Assembly: GCF_018494085.1 (NCBI RefSeq)
Contig: NZ_JABBFP010000004.1
Span: 124,001 to 188,000 of the forward strand
Direction of reading: 5' to 3'
DNA from: Rosenbergiella collisarenosi
GTDB lineage: Bacteria; Pseudomonadota; Gammaproteobacteria; Enterobacterales; Enterobacteriaceae
Length of the DNA: 64,000 nucleotides
Made by a program: the position numbers and the translations under genes. Below the pieces are notes generated by a model. That model ran no database searches. It saw nothing but the letters and a program-made list of their open reading frames with translations, and was not told the DNA's origin. Of this stretch, positions 19,648 to 31,109 are shown piece after piece (position 1 is the stretch's first letter; each line of letters opens with the position of its first letter).

Positions 19648-21072
19648 TCAGGGTTGTGAGATTTTCTTGATGATGTTCGTTGTCGATAAGCCTTCTTCAA
19701 AATTCAGGATGCGCACCTCGCCACCGTTCGCGATAACCTCTTCTCCACCTGCTACCTCTTCCGGGCGGTAATCCCCCCCTTTCACTAATAGATCTGGTAA
19801 TAGCTCGGCAATCAATTGTTGCGGCGTATCTTCCTCAAAGGGAATAACCCAATCGACGGCACCCAATGCACCTAGGACAATCATGCGATTCTCAAGCTGG
19901 TTTATTGGGCGAGTCGGTCCCTTAAGTCGGGCGGTAGAAGCGTCACTATTAACGGCAACTATCAGCCGATCGCCTAATTTACGAGCATGACTTAAATAGG
20001 AGACATGGCCGGCGTGGAGGATATCGAAGCAGCCATTGGTCATTACAATCTTTTCACCACGCTGACGCGCCGCGCTAAGCGCTCGCTGCAACGTTGCCTT
20101 GGTCATAATACCAAAGCCCTCTTCGGGGCGAGCATGTAAGGCGTTTTCAAGCTCGATCGGCGTGACCGTCGACGTGCCGAGCTTACCTACCACGATCCCT
20201 GCCGCCGTATTCGCTAGGAAACTGGCCTCTTCAAGACTACAGCCATTGGCTATCGATGCGGCAAGCACGCCAATCACGGTATCACCTGCCCCGGTTACAT
20301 CGAAGACTTCTTGGGCTTGGGTCGGCAGATGAACGGGGGCGCGGTCCGGCTGTAGCAGTGTCATGCCCTGTTCTGAGCGCGTCACGAGAAGGGCGTCGAG
20401 CTGACACTTTTCCAGCAGATCCATCCCTTTTTCGACCAGCTGCGCTTCTGAGTGGCACTTACCGACTACTGCTTCAAATTCCGAGAGGTTCGGCGTGAGT
20501 AATGTTGCGCCGCGATAACGCATAAAATCGTGACCTTTCGGATCGATTAATACTGGAATACCCGCGGCTCTCGCTTGAGTAATTAGCGGCTGAATGTCGG
20601 CTAAGGCACCCTTGGCATAATCGGATAACACTACCGCACCAATATTATTGAGGGCAAGAGGCATACGCTCAGCAATTTTCACGCTGTGTTGCCGGTCGAA
20701 GGCATCTTCGAAATCGAGACGAATAAGTTGCTGGTTACGCGATAACACTCTTAATTTGGTAATGGTTGGATGAGTCGCTAAGGCAACAAACTGGCAATCC
20801 ACCCCTACTTCGGTCAGCGCCGTCTGTAGCTGTTGCGCCGCTTCGTCCTCGCCGGTTAAGCCGATGATCCGTGATGCTGCGCCGAGCGAGGCGATATTCA
20901 TCGCAACATTGGCCGCCCCTCCCGGACGTTGCTCCACCTCGTCAACTTTAACGACAGGAACAGGTGCTTCCGGGGAGATCCGTTGTGTCGGCCCATACCA
21001 ATAGCGATCTAGCATTACATCGCCAATCACTAATACTCCTGCACGATTAAATTCAGGCAGTGAAACCTTCAT
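19648..21072 (-). CDS. hldE: Bifunctional heptose 7-phosphate kinase / heptose 1-phosphate adenylyltransferase
   Basis: It makes ADP-heptose precursors for the LPS inner core. The N-terminal two thirds is a PfkB-type kinase ([15 protein letters not shown], and the anion-hole motif [15 protein letters not shown]). The C-terminal third is a cytidylyltransferase-like domain with [16 protein letters not shown] (HxGH) and AVNSD. The fusion is full length at 474 residues (E. coli 477). It is the last gene of ygiF-glnE-hldE, 89 bp after glnE. Confidence 0.96.
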   Translation of the reverse strand: MKVSLPEFNRAGVLVIGDVMLDRYWYGPTQRISPEAPVPVVKVDEVEQRPGGAANVAMNIASLGAASRIIGLTGEDEAAQQLQTALTEVGVDCQFVALATHPTITKLRVLSRNQQLIRLDFEDAFDRQHSVKIAERMPLALNNIGAVVLSDYAKGALADIQPLITQARAAGIPVLIDPKGHDFMRYRGATLLTPNLSEFEAVVGKCHSEAQLVEKGMDLLEKCQLDALLVTRSEQGMTLLQPDRAPVHLPTQAQEVFDVTGAGDTVIGVLAASIANGCSLEEASFLANTAAGIVVGKLGTSTVTPIELENALHARPEEGFGIMTKATLQRALSAARQRGEKIVMTNGCFDILHAGHVSYLSHARKLGDRLIVAVNSDASTARLKGPTRPINQLENRMIVLGALGAVDWVIPFEEDTPQQLIAELLPDLLVKGGDYRPEEVAGGEEVIANGGEVRILNFEEGLSTTNIIKKISQP

Positions 21073-21161
21073 GCCAGCAACTCCAAGCTAGATTGATGTA
21101 ATAGTTCGCGCCTATCATATCACAGCCTGTTTAGAATATTGGCGCGGGTATCAACGCTTAC

Positions 21162-23978
21162 CTACTCGCGGCTTAGCCACTGCTGCCAAGTATCCTGAGT
21201 CAAAGCCCGTTCGATAAGGAACGTTTTATTATCTACCACACCATTCTCACCTTGCAACGCAAGGTGGTGCAGCGTGTCACGCAGGGTGATATAGGCATGC
21301 GTCAGCGCTTGCGCCTGATGCTCGGTCAATAATGAACGCTGTGCAAGAATATCGAAAATCCGCACATTATCCGTCCAACGCGTCAGGTCAGGATAGTCAG
21401 CGGCAAAGCGTAACACCCAATACTGCGCCAGAAATTCAATATCGGTGATCCCGCCTAAATCCGCTTTGATGTCCCACATCGGCAGATGCTTATTGCCCAA
21501 GTGTTTTAGCATTTTCTCGCGCATCTGCATCACCTCGGTCGCGAGCGCGTGATCGTCACGGGATTGGCAGAGGATAGCCTGCCTAATCTGCGTGAATTTT
21601 TCGTCTAATCCCCTATCGCCAACTACCGTGCGCGCCCTGACTAAGGCCTGATGCTCCCATGTCCACGCTTCTCGCCGTTGATAATCCGCGAAGGCCTCAA
21701 AGGTAGTGACCAGCATCCCCGCCGAGCCAGAAGGTCGTAACCGCGCATCCACCTCATATAAAATACCGGATGCGGTACGGGTGCTAAACAGATGAATAAT
21801 ACGCTGAGCCATCTTCAAATAGAATTGACGGCCTTCGATGCTGCGCTCCCCCGTCGTCACCGCATCCGGCGGGCAGTCGTGTAAAAAGACTAGGTCGAGA
21901 TCGGATCGATACCCAAGCTCCCAGCCGCCTAACTTGCCATATCCCACCACGGCGAACCCCGGCCCCTGTTGCTCGGTAAGATGGTTGGGTCGGCCATAGC
22001 GTTGTACCATCAGCTGCCATGCCTGCCATACCACTACCTCTAGCAGCGCTTCTGCCAACCAGGTTAGATGGTCACTGACTTTCATCACCGGTAAGGTCCC
22101 GGCTATATCGGCAGCAGCGATCCGTAACTGTTGGGTGAGTTTAAACTGGCGCAGTGCCTCCACCTGTTGCTCTTCATCTTCTTGAGGAATACGCAACAGG
22201 TACTCGCGCAACTCTTCGCGATAACTATTGTTAGGTGCGGGTTGATAGAGTGTTTGCGGATCGAGTAACTCATCAAGCAGCAACGGGTGACGAGCAAGTT
22301 GAGTCGCGACCATCGGCGACGCCGCGCATAGTCGAACTAAGTGATGCAGCGCGCCGGGATATTGAATAAAGAGTTCCAGATAGGTGCTGCGGCTAGCGAC
22401 GCTGAGTAAGACTTCGGCGAGACGAGAGAACGTCACCGCGGCATCGAGGCGTGGACAGACGTGCGCTAAGATAACCGGGAGCAATTGGTCGAGCGCCTGA
22501 CGCCCGCGCGGGCCCACTGTACGCCGATTTATATCGTGTTGAAAATGCTGTAACGAGGCGAGTAGCTGTTGCTGCTGGTCTGCACTCAGTTGTGGCGTTA
22601 ATAACGCTAGCTCCTCGGGGTCCGGTGCTTCCAGCCATAAATGTTGGTAATGGTTTTCTGGCTGCTCCGGCGATGACTCTTCTTCACCAATCAGTTCGAC
22701 AAAGATGGCATGTATCACGCCCATTACCTGCTCTAGGTCTATAACTAAGTCAGGCCACTGTTCTCGTCCCATCGCCCAAGCTAATCGTTGCCGATTTAGG
22801 TCGTCTTCGGGCAAGGTTTGAGTTTGTTGATCGCCAATGCTCTGTAGTAAATTTTCGATACGCCGCAGGAAAAGGTAGCCGGAATGTAGGGCTTGCGCTT
22901 GTTCGGTAGGGAGTAGGCCCAGAGTCGCTATTGATGTTAGCGCCTCTAGAAAAGACTGACTTTGTAAGCTGCGTTCTCGCCCACCGCGAATTAACTGAAA
23001 AACCTGTACGATAAACTCGCACTCGCGGATGCCACCGGCCCCAAGCTTGATATTATTCTTCAGTCCGCGCCGCCTTACTTCTCGATGAATTTTACCTTTC
23101 ATCGTGCGCAGCGATTGGATGGCACTGAAATCGATATAACGTCGATAAATAAACGGCCGGAATAATTGTCGTAACGACTCGTGATAAGACGATTGTTCCT
23201 CACCCATTAACCGCGCCTTCACCATCGCATAGCGTTCCCACTCACGGCCTTGCTCTTGATAGTAATCCTCAAGTGCCGCAAAACTCATTACCAGTGGGCC
23301 ACTATCGCCAAAGGGCCGTAAGCGCATATCTACGCGATAAACAAAACCGTCAATAGTGGGTTGGTCGAGTAATTTAATCAGCCTCTGACCCATGCGCATG
23401 AAAAATTGGGCATTATCCCACTCACGCCGCCCTCCTTGCGTTACCCCATTTTCCGGCCAGGCAAAAATCAGGTCGATATCAGAGGAAAAATTAAGTTCCC
23501 CTCCCCCCAATTTTCCCATTCCCAGAATCAGTAGGGGCTGAGCCTCCCCTTGCGCGTTACAAGGCGTCCCCATTTCCTGACAACATTGCTGCCAGCACCA
23601 GTCGCGGGCAGCACTAATCAGTAGCTCGGCTAACACACTGAGCTGCTGTAGTGTTTGTTCGGTGGTCGAAAGCATAAGGGTCTGCATCCACGCGATACGT
23701 ACCAACATCTCACGACGAAATAACCTTAACCGGCGCATGACTTGCGCCTCCGTCTCTGCGGGTGTGCGCTGATCTTCCAGCCACTGACGATACTGTTGCC
23801 ACTCCTGCGCATAAGGGGGGCTACCCAGCAGACGTTGCTGCCACTCCGGGTGTTGTTGCAAATTATCGGCTACAAAATCGCTGAAGGCGAGTACGTTAAA
23901 CAGAGGGTCCGCAGAGGTAATCTGCCCTTGCACGCGGGATTCTGCTTGGTGAGTCAATGCTAACGGGAGTGGCAACAT
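21162..23978 (-). CDS. glnE: Glutamine synthetase adenylyltransferase/deadenylylase
   Basis: It adenylylates and deadenylylates glutamine synthetase in response to PII and glutamine. It has 938 residues (E. coli 946) with two nucleotidyltransferase domains, each showing a GxGKLGG...SDxDL core: [20 protein letters not shown] in the first half and [20 protein letters not shown] in the second. It starts 11 bp after ygiF and is probably co-transcribed with it. Confidence 0.97.
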   Translation of the reverse strand: MLPLPLALTHQAESRVQGQITSADPLFNVLAFSDFVADNLQQHPEWQQRLLGSPPYAQEWQQYRQWLEDQRTPAETEAQVMRRLRLFRREMLVRIAWMQTLMLSTTEQTLQQLSVLAELLISAARDWCWQQCCQEMGTPCNAQGEAQPLLILGMGKLGGGELNFSSDIDLIFAWPENGVTQGGRREWDNAQFFMRMGQRLIKLLDQPTIDGFVYRVDMRLRPFGDSGPLVMSFAALEDYYQEQGREWERYAMVKARLMGEEQSSYHESLRQLFRPFIYRRYIDFSAIQSLRTMKGKIHREVRRRGLKNNIKLGAGGIRECEFIVQVFQLIRGGRERSLQSQSFLEALTSIATLGLLPTEQAQALHSGYLFLRRIENLLQSIGDQQTQTLPEDDLNRQRLAWAMGREQWPDLVIDLEQVMGVIHAIFVELIGEEESSPEQPENHYQHLWLEAPDPEELALLTPQLSADQQQQLLASLQHFQHDINRRTVGPRGRQALDQLLPVILAHVCPRLDAAVTFSRLAEVLLSVASRSTYLELFIQYPGALHHLVRLCAASPMVATQLARHPLLLDELLDPQTLYQPAPNNSYREELREYLLRIPQEDEEQQVEALRQFKLTQQLRIAAADIAGTLPVMKVSDHLTWLAEALLEVVVWQAWQLMVQRYGRPNHLTEQQGPGFAVVGYGKLGGWELGYRSDLDLVFLHDCPPDAVTTGERSIEGRQFYLKMAQRIIHLFSTRTASGILYEVDARLRPSGSAGMLVTTFEAFADYQRREAWTWEHQALVRARTVVGDRGLDEKFTQIRQAILCQSRDDHALATEVMQMREKMLKHLGNKHLPMWDIKADLGGITDIEFLAQYWVLRFAADYPDLTRWTDNVRIFDILAQRSLLTEHQAQALTHAYITLRDTLHHLALQGENGVVDNKTFLIERALTQDTWQQWLSRE

Positions 23979-23989
23979 GGTCTTCTCTC

Positions 23990-25312
23990 TTAATCGTTAA
24001 GTGAGTCTTTCGCGGTATTGCTCGTTAACCAAAATGGCGCGAGTGGCCGTGTCGCCAGAGGTAAGCGAATAACCTCTGATCCAGCTGACACGAGATGTTG
24101 TCGAGCTAATAACCAGGGTGCTAGCCAAGCTTCCACTTGCTCTATAGGGTATGCGCTACTGAGCAATCCGATGGCAAGCGTTAACTTATCGAGTCTTAAA
24201 AAAGTCACGTTGCGTTGATTGGCGAGTAGGGTCTCGGCAGCAAGCTCGTGCAGTTCCGCGGCGCAACGGCTTAACATCACATCACAAAAGCGTTTAAACG
24301 AGCCTTCCAGACGTTTGAGCTGACGAGCATTAACTACCTGACGCCACTGTTGCTCTACAATCAGCTCGGTCAGTTGTAACTGTCCACCGACCCAGTCAAC
24401 AGAGAAGCAAACTTCCTGCGCATCGGTTTTTTTCTGCTGCAGGGCCTCTTCAATGATGAGTAATCGCTGGCGCAGAGTGCTACTCACCGAGCGCGGTATT
24501 ACGCCACCAAAAAGGGTAAAGGTTTCGCGAATGGCCAGTAACGTCTGCTGTAGGAGTGGCAGCGCTTGGTTATCGCCTTCGATCCAGTGGGATTCGAGTA
24601 ATTGCCAACGACGTATAAGTCCGGTTAATAACGTTGAGAGGCCTTGTTCACAAGTCGATTTCGGCTTTACAGGGATTTGCATGAGCGGCGTGACTGCCGG
24701 TAATAGGCTGCCTTGTGCTAAGCCATAGCCACGCGCAGCTTTACTTTGCCAGCCTAATCGTAATCCACCCAATTCTGCGAGCTGATGGGCGAGAGCGAAA
24801 ATATCCGATCGTTGGCCTGTGAGTAGCTCCAGCTCAACTTCTAATAATGGCGTGGTGTGTTCCCCTGCGAAGACTGAGCCTTGGTCTAAAGCGACCTCAA
24901 TCTCACTACTTCCCACGGTGACTACCCACTTTTCCCGAGTAAAGTCAGTACTAAATAAAGGCGTCAGGGCTTGCTGTAGGGCTGGGATATCGGTACCGGT
25001 TGGCCATACGTTCTCGGGTAGGAGAGTGATATCGAGCTGACTTGTCGCAAGTGGGACGTTATATTCCGGGCGTTGATGCAGCCCGCCTATTTCTTGTCCC
25101 GCGGTTTTCAATGTCATCTCATACTGATCGGCTTTGCCCCGTACCCGTAACCCCATGTCCCAGCGGCGTAATTGATTATCTGCGGTCTCATAATAATGAT
25201 TGGCAAGCTTCACTGCCGCGGTATGGCGATGAGGCAAGTTCGTCAGCTGTTGCTGAATGACGTCGATTTGATTTGGGTCGACAAGAAACTTTAATTCGAT
25301 TTCGATGGTCAT
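23990..25312 (-). CDS. ygiF: Inorganic triphosphatase YgiF (CYTH-CHAD)
   Basis: A cytoplasmic tripolyphosphatase of 440 residues (E. coli 433). The N-terminal CYTH domain opens with the ExExK signature (IEIELKF: Glu4, Glu6, Lys8), and the C-terminal half is a helical CHAD domain rich in basic residues and histidines. It is the first gene of the ygiF-glnE-hldE series and diverges from ygiM. Confidence 0.93.
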   Translation of the reverse strand: MTIEIELKFLVDPNQIDVIQQQLTNLPHRHTAAVKLANHYYETADNQLRRWDMGLRVRGKADQYEMTLKTAGQEIGGLHQRPEYNVPLATSQLDITLLPENVWPTGTDIPALQQALTPLFSTDFTREKWVVTVGSSEIEVALDQGSVFAGEHTTPLLEVELELLTGQRSDIFALAHQLAELGGLRLGWQSKAARGYGLAQGSLLPAVTPLMQIPVKPKSTCEQGLSTLLTGLIRRWQLLESHWIEGDNQALPLLQQTLLAIRETFTLFGGVIPRSVSSTLRQRLLIIEEALQQKKTDAQEVCFSVDWVGGQLQLTELIVEQQWRQVVNARQLKRLEGSFKRFCDVMLSRCAAELHELAAETLLANQRNVTFLRLDKLTLAIGLLSSAYPIEQVEAWLAPWLLARQHLVSAGSEVIRLPLATRPLAPFWLTSNTAKDSLND

Positions 25313-25499
25313 AGGTATCCTGTTACTGCACTTTTGATGCGAGATCTTTCACTGTTCATGCCAGCAGGGTAATCCACTAAAGACGTGCTGTCTTCGATTT
25401 GTTAGGATCATGCTACAGGGAGAACAGGAAAGTTCTCATTTATAACATAACTTGCCGCCTACAGACTGTGGCGACGCTTACTTTTAGAATTCTTATCAC

Positions 25500-26120
25500 A
25501 TGAAAAAAATTATTTTTGCAGGGTGCTTGCTGCTGACATTAGGTCAATCACTCACGCTTGCTCAGGCCGACACCAACCGCTATATCTCCGACGACCTTTC
25601 AACATGGGTACGCAGCGGGCCGGGGAACCAATATCGTCTCGTTGGGCAGGTAAACGCCGGTGAACAAGTCACGCTATTGAGCACTAATCCCGATACACAT
25701 TACGCGCAAATTCGCGACCAGCAAGGCCGCACTGTGTGGATCCCTGACTCCCAGCTCAATGATACCCCAAGCTTTAAAGTTCGTGTCCCGCAGCTTGAAC
25801 AGCAAGTTAAAACACTTAGCGACAAGCTGGCGAACATCGATAATAGCTGGAACCAGCGTACTGCAGATATGCAGCAAAAGGTGGCAGGCAGCGATGGGGC
25901 CATTAACCAGTTAAAAGATGAAAATCAGCGTTTAAAAAATGCATTGATCGTCGCACAGAAAAAGGTCGATGCCGCAAATGTTCAGCTTGATGATAAGCAA
26001 CGTGCAATCATTATGCAGTGGTTCTTGTATGGTGGTGGGGTCTTAGGTGTCGGATTGATTTGCGGGCTCTTTTTGCCTCATATGATCCCACGTCGTAAAA
26101 ATAAAAACCGTTGGATGTAA
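25500..26120 (+). CDS. ygiM: SH3-domain membrane protein YgiM
   Basis: A 206-residue envelope protein (same length in E. coli) of unclear function. It has a Sec signal or anchor ([20 protein letters not shown]) and a bacterial SH3 domain ([20 protein letters not shown], then WIPDSQL). A coiled-coil stretch spans about residues 95-165, and a C-terminal helix ([20 protein letters not shown]) is followed by a basic tail. A gagaac/gttctc hairpin lies in the upstream gap at 25420-25437. Its stop is 2 bases before the proposed cca start. Confidence 0.9.
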   Translation: MKKIIFAGCLLLTLGQSLTLAQADTNRYISDDLSTWVRSGPGNQYRLVGQVNAGEQVTLLSTNPDTHYAQIRDQQGRTVWIPDSQLNDTPSFKVRVPQLEQQVKTLSDKLANIDNSWNQRTADMQQKVAGSDGAINQLKDENQRLKNALIVAQKKVDAANVQLDDKQRAIIMQWFLYGGGVLGVGLICGLFLPHMIPRRKNKNRWM

Positions 26121-26122
26121 CT

Positions 26123-27355
26123 TTGGAAAAATATCTTGTGGGAGGCGCGGTCAGAGACCGGTTACTCGGATTACCCGTTACCGACCGGGATTGGGTTATC
26201 GTTGGCGCTACGCCCGACGCGTTACTGGCGCAGGGCTATCAACAGGCTGGCCGCGATTTTCCGGTGTTTCTGCATCCTGTCACCCATGAGGAGTATGCGC
26301 TCGCCCGTACCGAACGTAAAACCGGCAGTGGCTACACGGGGTTTGATACCCGTTTCACTCCTGAGGTCACACTCGAGGAAGACCTCCAACGCCGAGACCT
26401 GACCATCAATGCCATGGCGCAAGACGATACGGGCGCGATCATCGATCCTTGGCAGGGCCAGCGGGATGTTGCTGAACGTCGGCTTAAACACGTTTCGGAG
26501 GCGTTCGTCGAAGATCCGCTGCGCGTCTTGCGTGTAGCGCGCTTTGCCGCGCGCTTTGCCTCACTTGGCTTTACGATCGCCGACGAAACCATGGTATTGA
26601 TGCAACAGATCGCACAGAGTGGTGAGTTGGCCTTTCTCACTCATGAGCGGGTATGGAAGGAGACGGAAAAGGCTCTATTGACCGACTCGCCAGCGACTTA
26701 CTTTTCTGTATTACGCGAATGCGGGGCGCTCGCCATCCTGTTCCCAGAACTCAATGCATTATTCGGTGTACCTGCCCCGGCGAAATGGCACCCGGAAATC
26801 GACACCGGTATTCATAGTTTGATGGCGTTAGAGATGGCGACGCAACTCACCCCAGAGCCTGCCTTACGCTTTGCGACCTTGATGCACGATATAGGTAAAG
26901 GATTAACGCCTCCAGAGCGTTGGCCCTCGCATCCCGGCCATGGCCTTGCAGGCGTCCCGCTTATTGAAGGGCTTTGCCTACGACTTAAAGTACCGAATCA
27001 CTATCGCGATATTGCACGCTTAGCCACCGAGTTTCATGACATGGTGCACAGTATCGATCACTATTCGGCAGAACAAATTATTGCGCTGTTTGATAAACTC
27101 GATGCATGGCGAAAACCCGAGCGTGTGGCACAACTTGCTATTATCAGCGAAGCCGATGTGCGTGGGCGACTGGGATGGCAAGATAAGCCTTACCCACAAG
27201 CCGCACAGCTCGGTCAGCGCTTTGCCGCCGCACAAGCGGTGAGCGTCGCGCCGATCATTGCAGCAGGTTTTACGGGTAAAGCGGTACGCGATGAATTGAC
27301 TCGACTACGTATTCAAGCCGTGGAAGATGCCGTGTCTCAGTCTGACAATCAGTAA
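26123..27355 (+). CDS. cca: CCA-adding tRNA nucleotidyltransferase
   Basis: It adds or repairs the 3' CCA of tRNAs and in this family also has HD-domain phosphohydrolase activity. It shows the class II NTase motif ([13 protein letters not shown], then DRDWVIVG), the [10 protein letters not shown] block, and the HD motif LMHDIGKG. The start is a rare TTG. TTG 26123 gives MEKYLVGG and 410 residues (E. coli 412), with a GGAT ribosome site inside the end of ygiM. A second TTG at 26111 would overlap ygiM and add four residues. Coupling to ygiM is likely. Confidence 0.94.
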   Translation: MEKYLVGGAVRDRLLGLPVTDRDWVIVGATPDALLAQGYQQAGRDFPVFLHPVTHEEYALARTERKTGSGYTGFDTRFTPEVTLEEDLQRRDLTINAMAQDDTGAIIDPWQGQRDVAERRLKHVSEAFVEDPLRVLRVARFAARFASLGFTIADETMVLMQQIAQSGELAFLTHERVWKETEKALLTDSPATYFSVLRECGALAILFPELNALFGVPAPAKWHPEIDTGIHSLMALEMATQLTPEPALRFATLMHDIGKGLTPPERWPSHPGHGLAGVPLIEGLCLRLKVPNHYRDIARLATEFHDMVHSIDHYSAEQIIALFDKLDAWRKPERVAQLAIISEADVRGRLGWQDKPYPQAAQLGQRFAAAQAVSVAPIIAAGFTGKAVRDELTRLRIQAVEDAVSQSDNQ

Positions 27356-27370
27356 ATTCTCCCGAAGGCA

Positions 27371-27406
27371 GAAGGGGCGGTATTCATTTCGAATTACCGC
27401 CCCTTC
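27371..27406. terminator. Terminator hairpin between cca and uppP
   Basis: A perfect 12-bp stem (GAAGGGGCGGTA at 27371-27382, complement at 27395-27406) with a 12-base loop separates the convergent cca and uppP genes. Confidence 0.75.
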
Positions 27407-27434
27407 GTCGTACTGGATTACGCGCGCAGCCGAC

Positions 27435-28253
27435 CTACATGAATACCATCCACACCAGTAGCGCGATGAAGAAGCGATAAAAAGCGAAGGCAACGAATGA
27501 AATACGTTTGATCACTGCCAAGAAAGCCTTTATCGCCAATAGCGCCACCAAGAATGCAGCAATAAAGCCCGTTGCAAACATTGGGAGGTCATCGAGCGAC
27601 AAGAACCCGATGCTCTTCACCAAATCGAGGCCGGTTGCGCCAATCATCATAGGCACTGCGAGCAAGAATGAAAATTCTGACGCTGCATAGCGACTCACTC
27701 CGAGCAGTAGCCCACCACTGATGGTGGAACCGGAACGTGAGAAGCCTGGCCACAGAGCCAAACATTGAAAACAGCCGATTAGAAAAGCTTGGCGATATGA
27801 AATATCGTCAACCCCCACAGCCTTGGGCTGGGCGGGTTTTAGCCACTCCGCGACAATTAATAAAATCCCCCCCGCGATTAACGAATAGAAGACATTTTCT
27901 GGGGTAAATAGGCTCTTGATCTTATCGTGAAGCACCAAGCCTAGAACCACAGCAGGTAGCATGCCGCAAAGGATATGGATAAGTGAGAGGCGGCCTTGGC
28001 CCACACCTTCATGGGGGACTTTACCGAAATGAATACCGATTAAGCCGAATAGACGGCGCCAGAACATCACCACTACCGCAAGGATGGAACCTAGCTGAAT
28101 AACGATCTCGAAAGTCTCTGCCTTCTCTCCTTGGAACCCTAGTAAGTGACCGACGATGATTAAGTGCCCGGTGGAAGATACCGGCAAAAATTCAGTGAGT
28201 CCTTCTACGATACCGAGCAGCGTCGCAACACCCAGCGGGTGAACATCTATCAT
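27435..28253 (-). CDS. uppP: Undecaprenyl-diphosphatase UppP (BacA)
   Basis: An inner-membrane enzyme that recycles undecaprenyl pyrophosphate for peptidoglycan and O-antigen synthesis; overexpression gives bacitracin resistance. The 272 residues (E. coli 273) have about eight membrane helices, the catalytic loop [16 protein letters not shown], and the second motif [13 protein letters not shown]. Confidence 0.96.
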   Translation of the reverse strand: MIDVHPLGVATLLGIVEGLTEFLPVSSTGHLIIVGHLLGFQGEKAETFEIVIQLGSILAVVVMFWRRLFGLIGIHFGKVPHEGVGQGRLSLIHILCGMLPAVVLGLVLHDKIKSLFTPENVFYSLIAGGILLIVAEWLKPAQPKAVGVDDISYRQAFLIGCFQCLALWPGFSRSGSTISGGLLLGVSRYAASEFSFLLAVPMMIGATGLDLVKSIGFLSLDDLPMFATGFIAAFLVALLAIKAFLAVIKRISFVAFAFYRFFIALLVWMVFM

Positions 28254-28369
28254 TGGTGATTCCTCTTGTCATGACCTTAAAATAGAAAAATTATTAGATA
28301 TTTTAGTAATTTATAGTTAATACGGAAAAATATGACCGCTGAGTCCCATAAAAGTTTCGCGACTGGTTA

Positions 28370-28732
28370 TTAATAGTGAGGGAAAGCCCCACGCGTAATT
28401 TTAACCCCAACGCTGCGTGCTTGAGCGACTGCACCGGGTTTATTGACCGTAATGCGTACACCTGGCGTACCAAACTCCTTCATAAGAAGTTCAGCTACCT
28501 CTTCTGCTACCCGCTCGACTAACGCAAAACTCTGATTCTCAAGGTGACTGAGAACCCTCTCTGCTACCTCTGCATAGCTCAGACAGTCCTTAACATCGTC
28601 GCTTTTGGCAGAGAGTCGGTTATCCCATGCAAGCTCAATATCCAGAACCAGTTTTTGTGTAATCTGCTGCTCCCACGCAAAAGCCCCAATGGTCGTAAAG
28701 ACCGTTAACTGCTCGATAAAAACAATATCCAT
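28370..28732 (-). CDS. folB: Dihydroneopterin aldolase
   Basis: It cleaves dihydroneopterin to hydroxymethyldihydropterin and glycolaldehyde in folate synthesis, and also epimerises the substrate. The 120 residues match the E. coli length (122) and show the T-fold start DIVFIEQLTVFTTIGAFAWE and the C-terminal VNKPGAVAQARSVGVKI with the catalytic lysine. It diverges from plsY, the usual enterobacterial arrangement. Confidence 0.95.
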   Translation of the reverse strand: MDIVFIEQLTVFTTIGAFAWEQQITQKLVLDIELAWDNRLSAKSDDVKDCLSYAEVAERVLSHLENQSFALVERVAEEVAELLMKEFGTPGVRITVNKPGAVAQARSVGVKITRGAFPHY

Positions 28733-28841
28733 TTCTTAACTCTCTCTATTTAATCGTACCTAGGTGATACCACTTGCCGATATTTATGGGTATTATCTTA
28801 GCTATTGCTAACGACTGTATACCTCTCGGTATGGAAATATT

Positions 28842-29453
28842 ATGACAGCTATCGCCGTAGGAATGATCATATTTGCCTACCTCTGTGGATCGATATCGAG
28901 CGCTATCGTGCTGTGTAAAATTACACGACTCCCTGATCCCCGCCTTAGCGGTTCCGGAAATCCTGGCGCGACTAATGTACTGCGATTAGGCGGCCCCCTC
29001 GCAGCACTGGGCGTGCTTCTTTTTGACATCATTAAAGGGATGCTACCGGTCTGGTTGGCTTACCATTTACATCTCCCATCAATGATCTTAGGCTTCGTGG
29101 CTATAGCCGCCTGTGTCGGCCATATCTATCCACTATTCTTTAACTTTCAAGGTGGTAAAGGCGTAGCAACTGCCTTAGGCGCAATAGCCCCTATTGGCGT
29201 AGACCTTAGCGTATTGTTGTTAGGGACTTGGCTATTAACCGTTTTACTCAGTGGTTATGCGTCCCTCGCAGCGATTCTAAGCGCCCTGGTAGCGCCTTTT
29301 TATGTGTGGTGGTTTAAACCGCAATTCACCTTTCCCGTCGCGATGTTATCGTGCCTAATTTTGCTACGTCATCATGAGAATATTCAGCGACTTTGGCGGG
29401 GGAATGAGAAGAAATTATTTAAACGTCGCTGGTTTCGTTTAGGGAAGAAATAA
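28842..29453 (+). CDS. plsY: Glycerol-3-phosphate acyltransferase PlsY
   Basis: A membrane enzyme that transfers acyl groups from acyl-phosphate to glycerol 3-phosphate. The 203 residues (E. coli 205) contain the three conserved motifs: [24 protein letters not shown] with its glycine-rich phosphate loop, and [11 protein letters not shown]. Five membrane segments are apparent. Confidence 0.96.
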   Translation: MTAIAVGMIIFAYLCGSISSAIVLCKITRLPDPRLSGSGNPGATNVLRLGGPLAALGVLLFDIIKGMLPVWLAYHLHLPSMILGFVAIAACVGHIYPLFFNFQGGKGVATALGAIAPIGVDLSVLLLGTWLLTVLLSGYASLAAILSALVAPFYVWWFKPQFTFPVAMLSCLILLRHHENIQRLWRGNEKKLFKRRWFRLGKK

Positions 29454-29469
29454 CCCGGACAGGCCGGGT
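29453..29469. terminator. Short hairpin between plsY and tsaD
   Basis: A 6-bp GC-rich stem (ACCCGG at 29453-29458, CCGGGT at 29464-29469) lies in the 24-bp convergent gap. It starts on the last base of the plsY stop codon. No clear T run, so termination is tentative. Confidence 0.45.
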
Positions 29470-29477
29470 AATTGCTA

Positions 29478-30491
29478 TTAAAGAGGGGATAGTTCGCAGA
29501 GCGGCCAGCGGGGGCGTACTATTATTCGTGTATCAGCCGTAGAGCCTGCCTTTAATCTAACCATTCCGGCGTAAGCGATCATCGCGCCATTATCGGTACA
29601 AAAAGCAGGACGCGCATAAAATACCGCCCCGCCGCGCCCAGACATCATCACCGACAGTTTTTCACGTAAGTTCTGATTGGCGCTGACGCCCCCGGCGATC
29701 ACTAAGTTTTGAAATCCCGTCTGTTGCAGCGCACGCTTACATTTAATTAATAAGGTATCCACAACCGCATCTTCGAAAGCACGCGCAATATCGGCCTGCG
29801 TCTGTGCGTCATTGGGATTAGCGCGGATAGTGTTGGCGGCGAAGGTCTTAAGTCCCGAAAAACTAAAATCAAGACCGGGGCGGTCAGTCATTGGCCGTGG
29901 GAAGGTAAAGCGCCCAACTTCGCCCGCTGCTGCCATTTTCGCCAGTCGCGGGCCACCAGGATAATCTAACCCGAGTAGTTTGGCTGTTTTATCAAATGCC
30001 TCTCCCGCCGCGTCATCGATAGACTCACCGAGTAACTGATACTCACCGATAGCCGTTACGCTTATCAATTGAGTATGTCCTCCAGAGACTAACAGTGCCA
30101 CAAAAGGGAAAGAGGGAGGCGTGTCTTCGAGCATCGGCGCCAGTAAATGGCCTTCCATATGATGGACCGCAATAGCCGGAACGTTCCAAGCAAAGGCAAG
30201 AGAACGGCCTACCGTTGCACCCACCATTAATGCACCGACCAGCCCTGGCCCAGCGGTATAAGCGACGGCATCAATATCGTCGCTAGTGAGATTGGCTTCT
30301 TGCAGCGCGGCATCGATTAAAGGAAGTGTTTTTCGCACATGGTCGCGAGAGGCAAGTTCAGGCACCACCCCGCCATAATCAGCGTGTAGCTCAACCTGAC
30401 TGTAAAGTTGATTCGCAAGCAACCCAGCAGCCTCATCATAGATGGCTACGCCTGTTTCATCGCAAGATGTTTCAATACCTAATATACGCAT
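29478..30491 (-). CDS. tsaD: tRNA N6-threonylcarbamoyladenosine synthase subunit TsaD
   Basis: The ASKHA-fold subunit that transfers threonylcarbamoyl to A37 of ANN-decoding tRNAs, working with TsaB, TsaE and TsaC. It has 337 residues as in E. coli, with [19 protein letters not shown], the metal-binding HMEGHL (HxxxH), VSGGHTQL, and the [10 protein letters not shown] nucleotide loop. It diverges from rpsU, the conserved order. Confidence 0.97.
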   Translation of the reverse strand: MRILGIETSCDETGVAIYDEAAGLLANQLYSQVELHADYGGVVPELASRDHVRKTLPLIDAALQEANLTSDDIDAVAYTAGPGLVGALMVGATVGRSLAFAWNVPAIAVHHMEGHLLAPMLEDTPPSFPFVALLVSGGHTQLISVTAIGEYQLLGESIDDAAGEAFDKTAKLLGLDYPGGPRLAKMAAAGEVGRFTFPRPMTDRPGLDFSFSGLKTFAANTIRANPNDAQTQADIARAFEDAVVDTLLIKCKRALQQTGFQNLVIAGGVSANQNLREKLSVMMSGRGGAVFYARPAFCTDNGAMIAYAGMVRLKAGSTADTRIIVRPRWPLCELSPL

Positions 30492-30573
30492 GTTTCCCCC
30501 TCTCTCATTGCCGCGCAGTGTAACACAGCCGAGGATTAAGCAAATAATTCACCCGCACGCATTTAAATATTTA

Positions 30574-30603
30574 TCGACCTGACCACGGGTATTAGGCTAT
30601 AAT
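30574..30603 (+). promoter_or_regulatory. Putative sigma-70 promoter of rpsU-dnaG-rpoD
   Basis: TATAAT at 30598-30603 is preceded, with an 18-base spacer, by TCGACC at 30574-30579, a partial -35 match. It lies 170 bp upstream of the rpsU ATG in the tsaD-rpsU gap. I saw no LexA-type CTGT-N8-ACAG site here, in contrast to the SOS control known in E. coli. Confidence 0.5.
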
Positions 30604-30717
30604 TTGCGCCTTCTTAAAACCGGCATCCACTGCACAGGCATTGTTCCGTTGGTTTGAAATTATTCATGGTGCTTTACTTTACAGGTCATGCTGAAGTAAA
30701 ATACTGCACCATTTTGA

Positions 30718-30987
<270 letters not shown>

Positions 30988-30994
30988 TAGTAAC

Positions 30995-31080
30995 GGAGAA
31001 GTTATCTTCTCCTACTGCGTTAATTTCGCAGACTGAGTCAAGTATTAGGCCGTGCTCCGAAAGGAAGCGCGGCTTATTGT
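30995..31080 (+). terminator. rpsU-dnaG attenuator hairpins
   Basis: Two hairpins lie between rpsU and dnaG. The first is GGAGAA at 30995-31000 with TTCTCC at 31007-31012. The second is GCCGTGCTCC at 31049-31058 pairing with the strand ending at 31073 around a GAAA tetraloop, followed by TTATTGTCGTTT. In E. coli a partial terminator at this place lowers dnaG expression relative to rpsU; the same role is inferred here. Confidence 0.6.
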
Positions 31081-31109
31081 CGTTTGTAAGCATAGAAAAA
31101 ACAGGTGTC

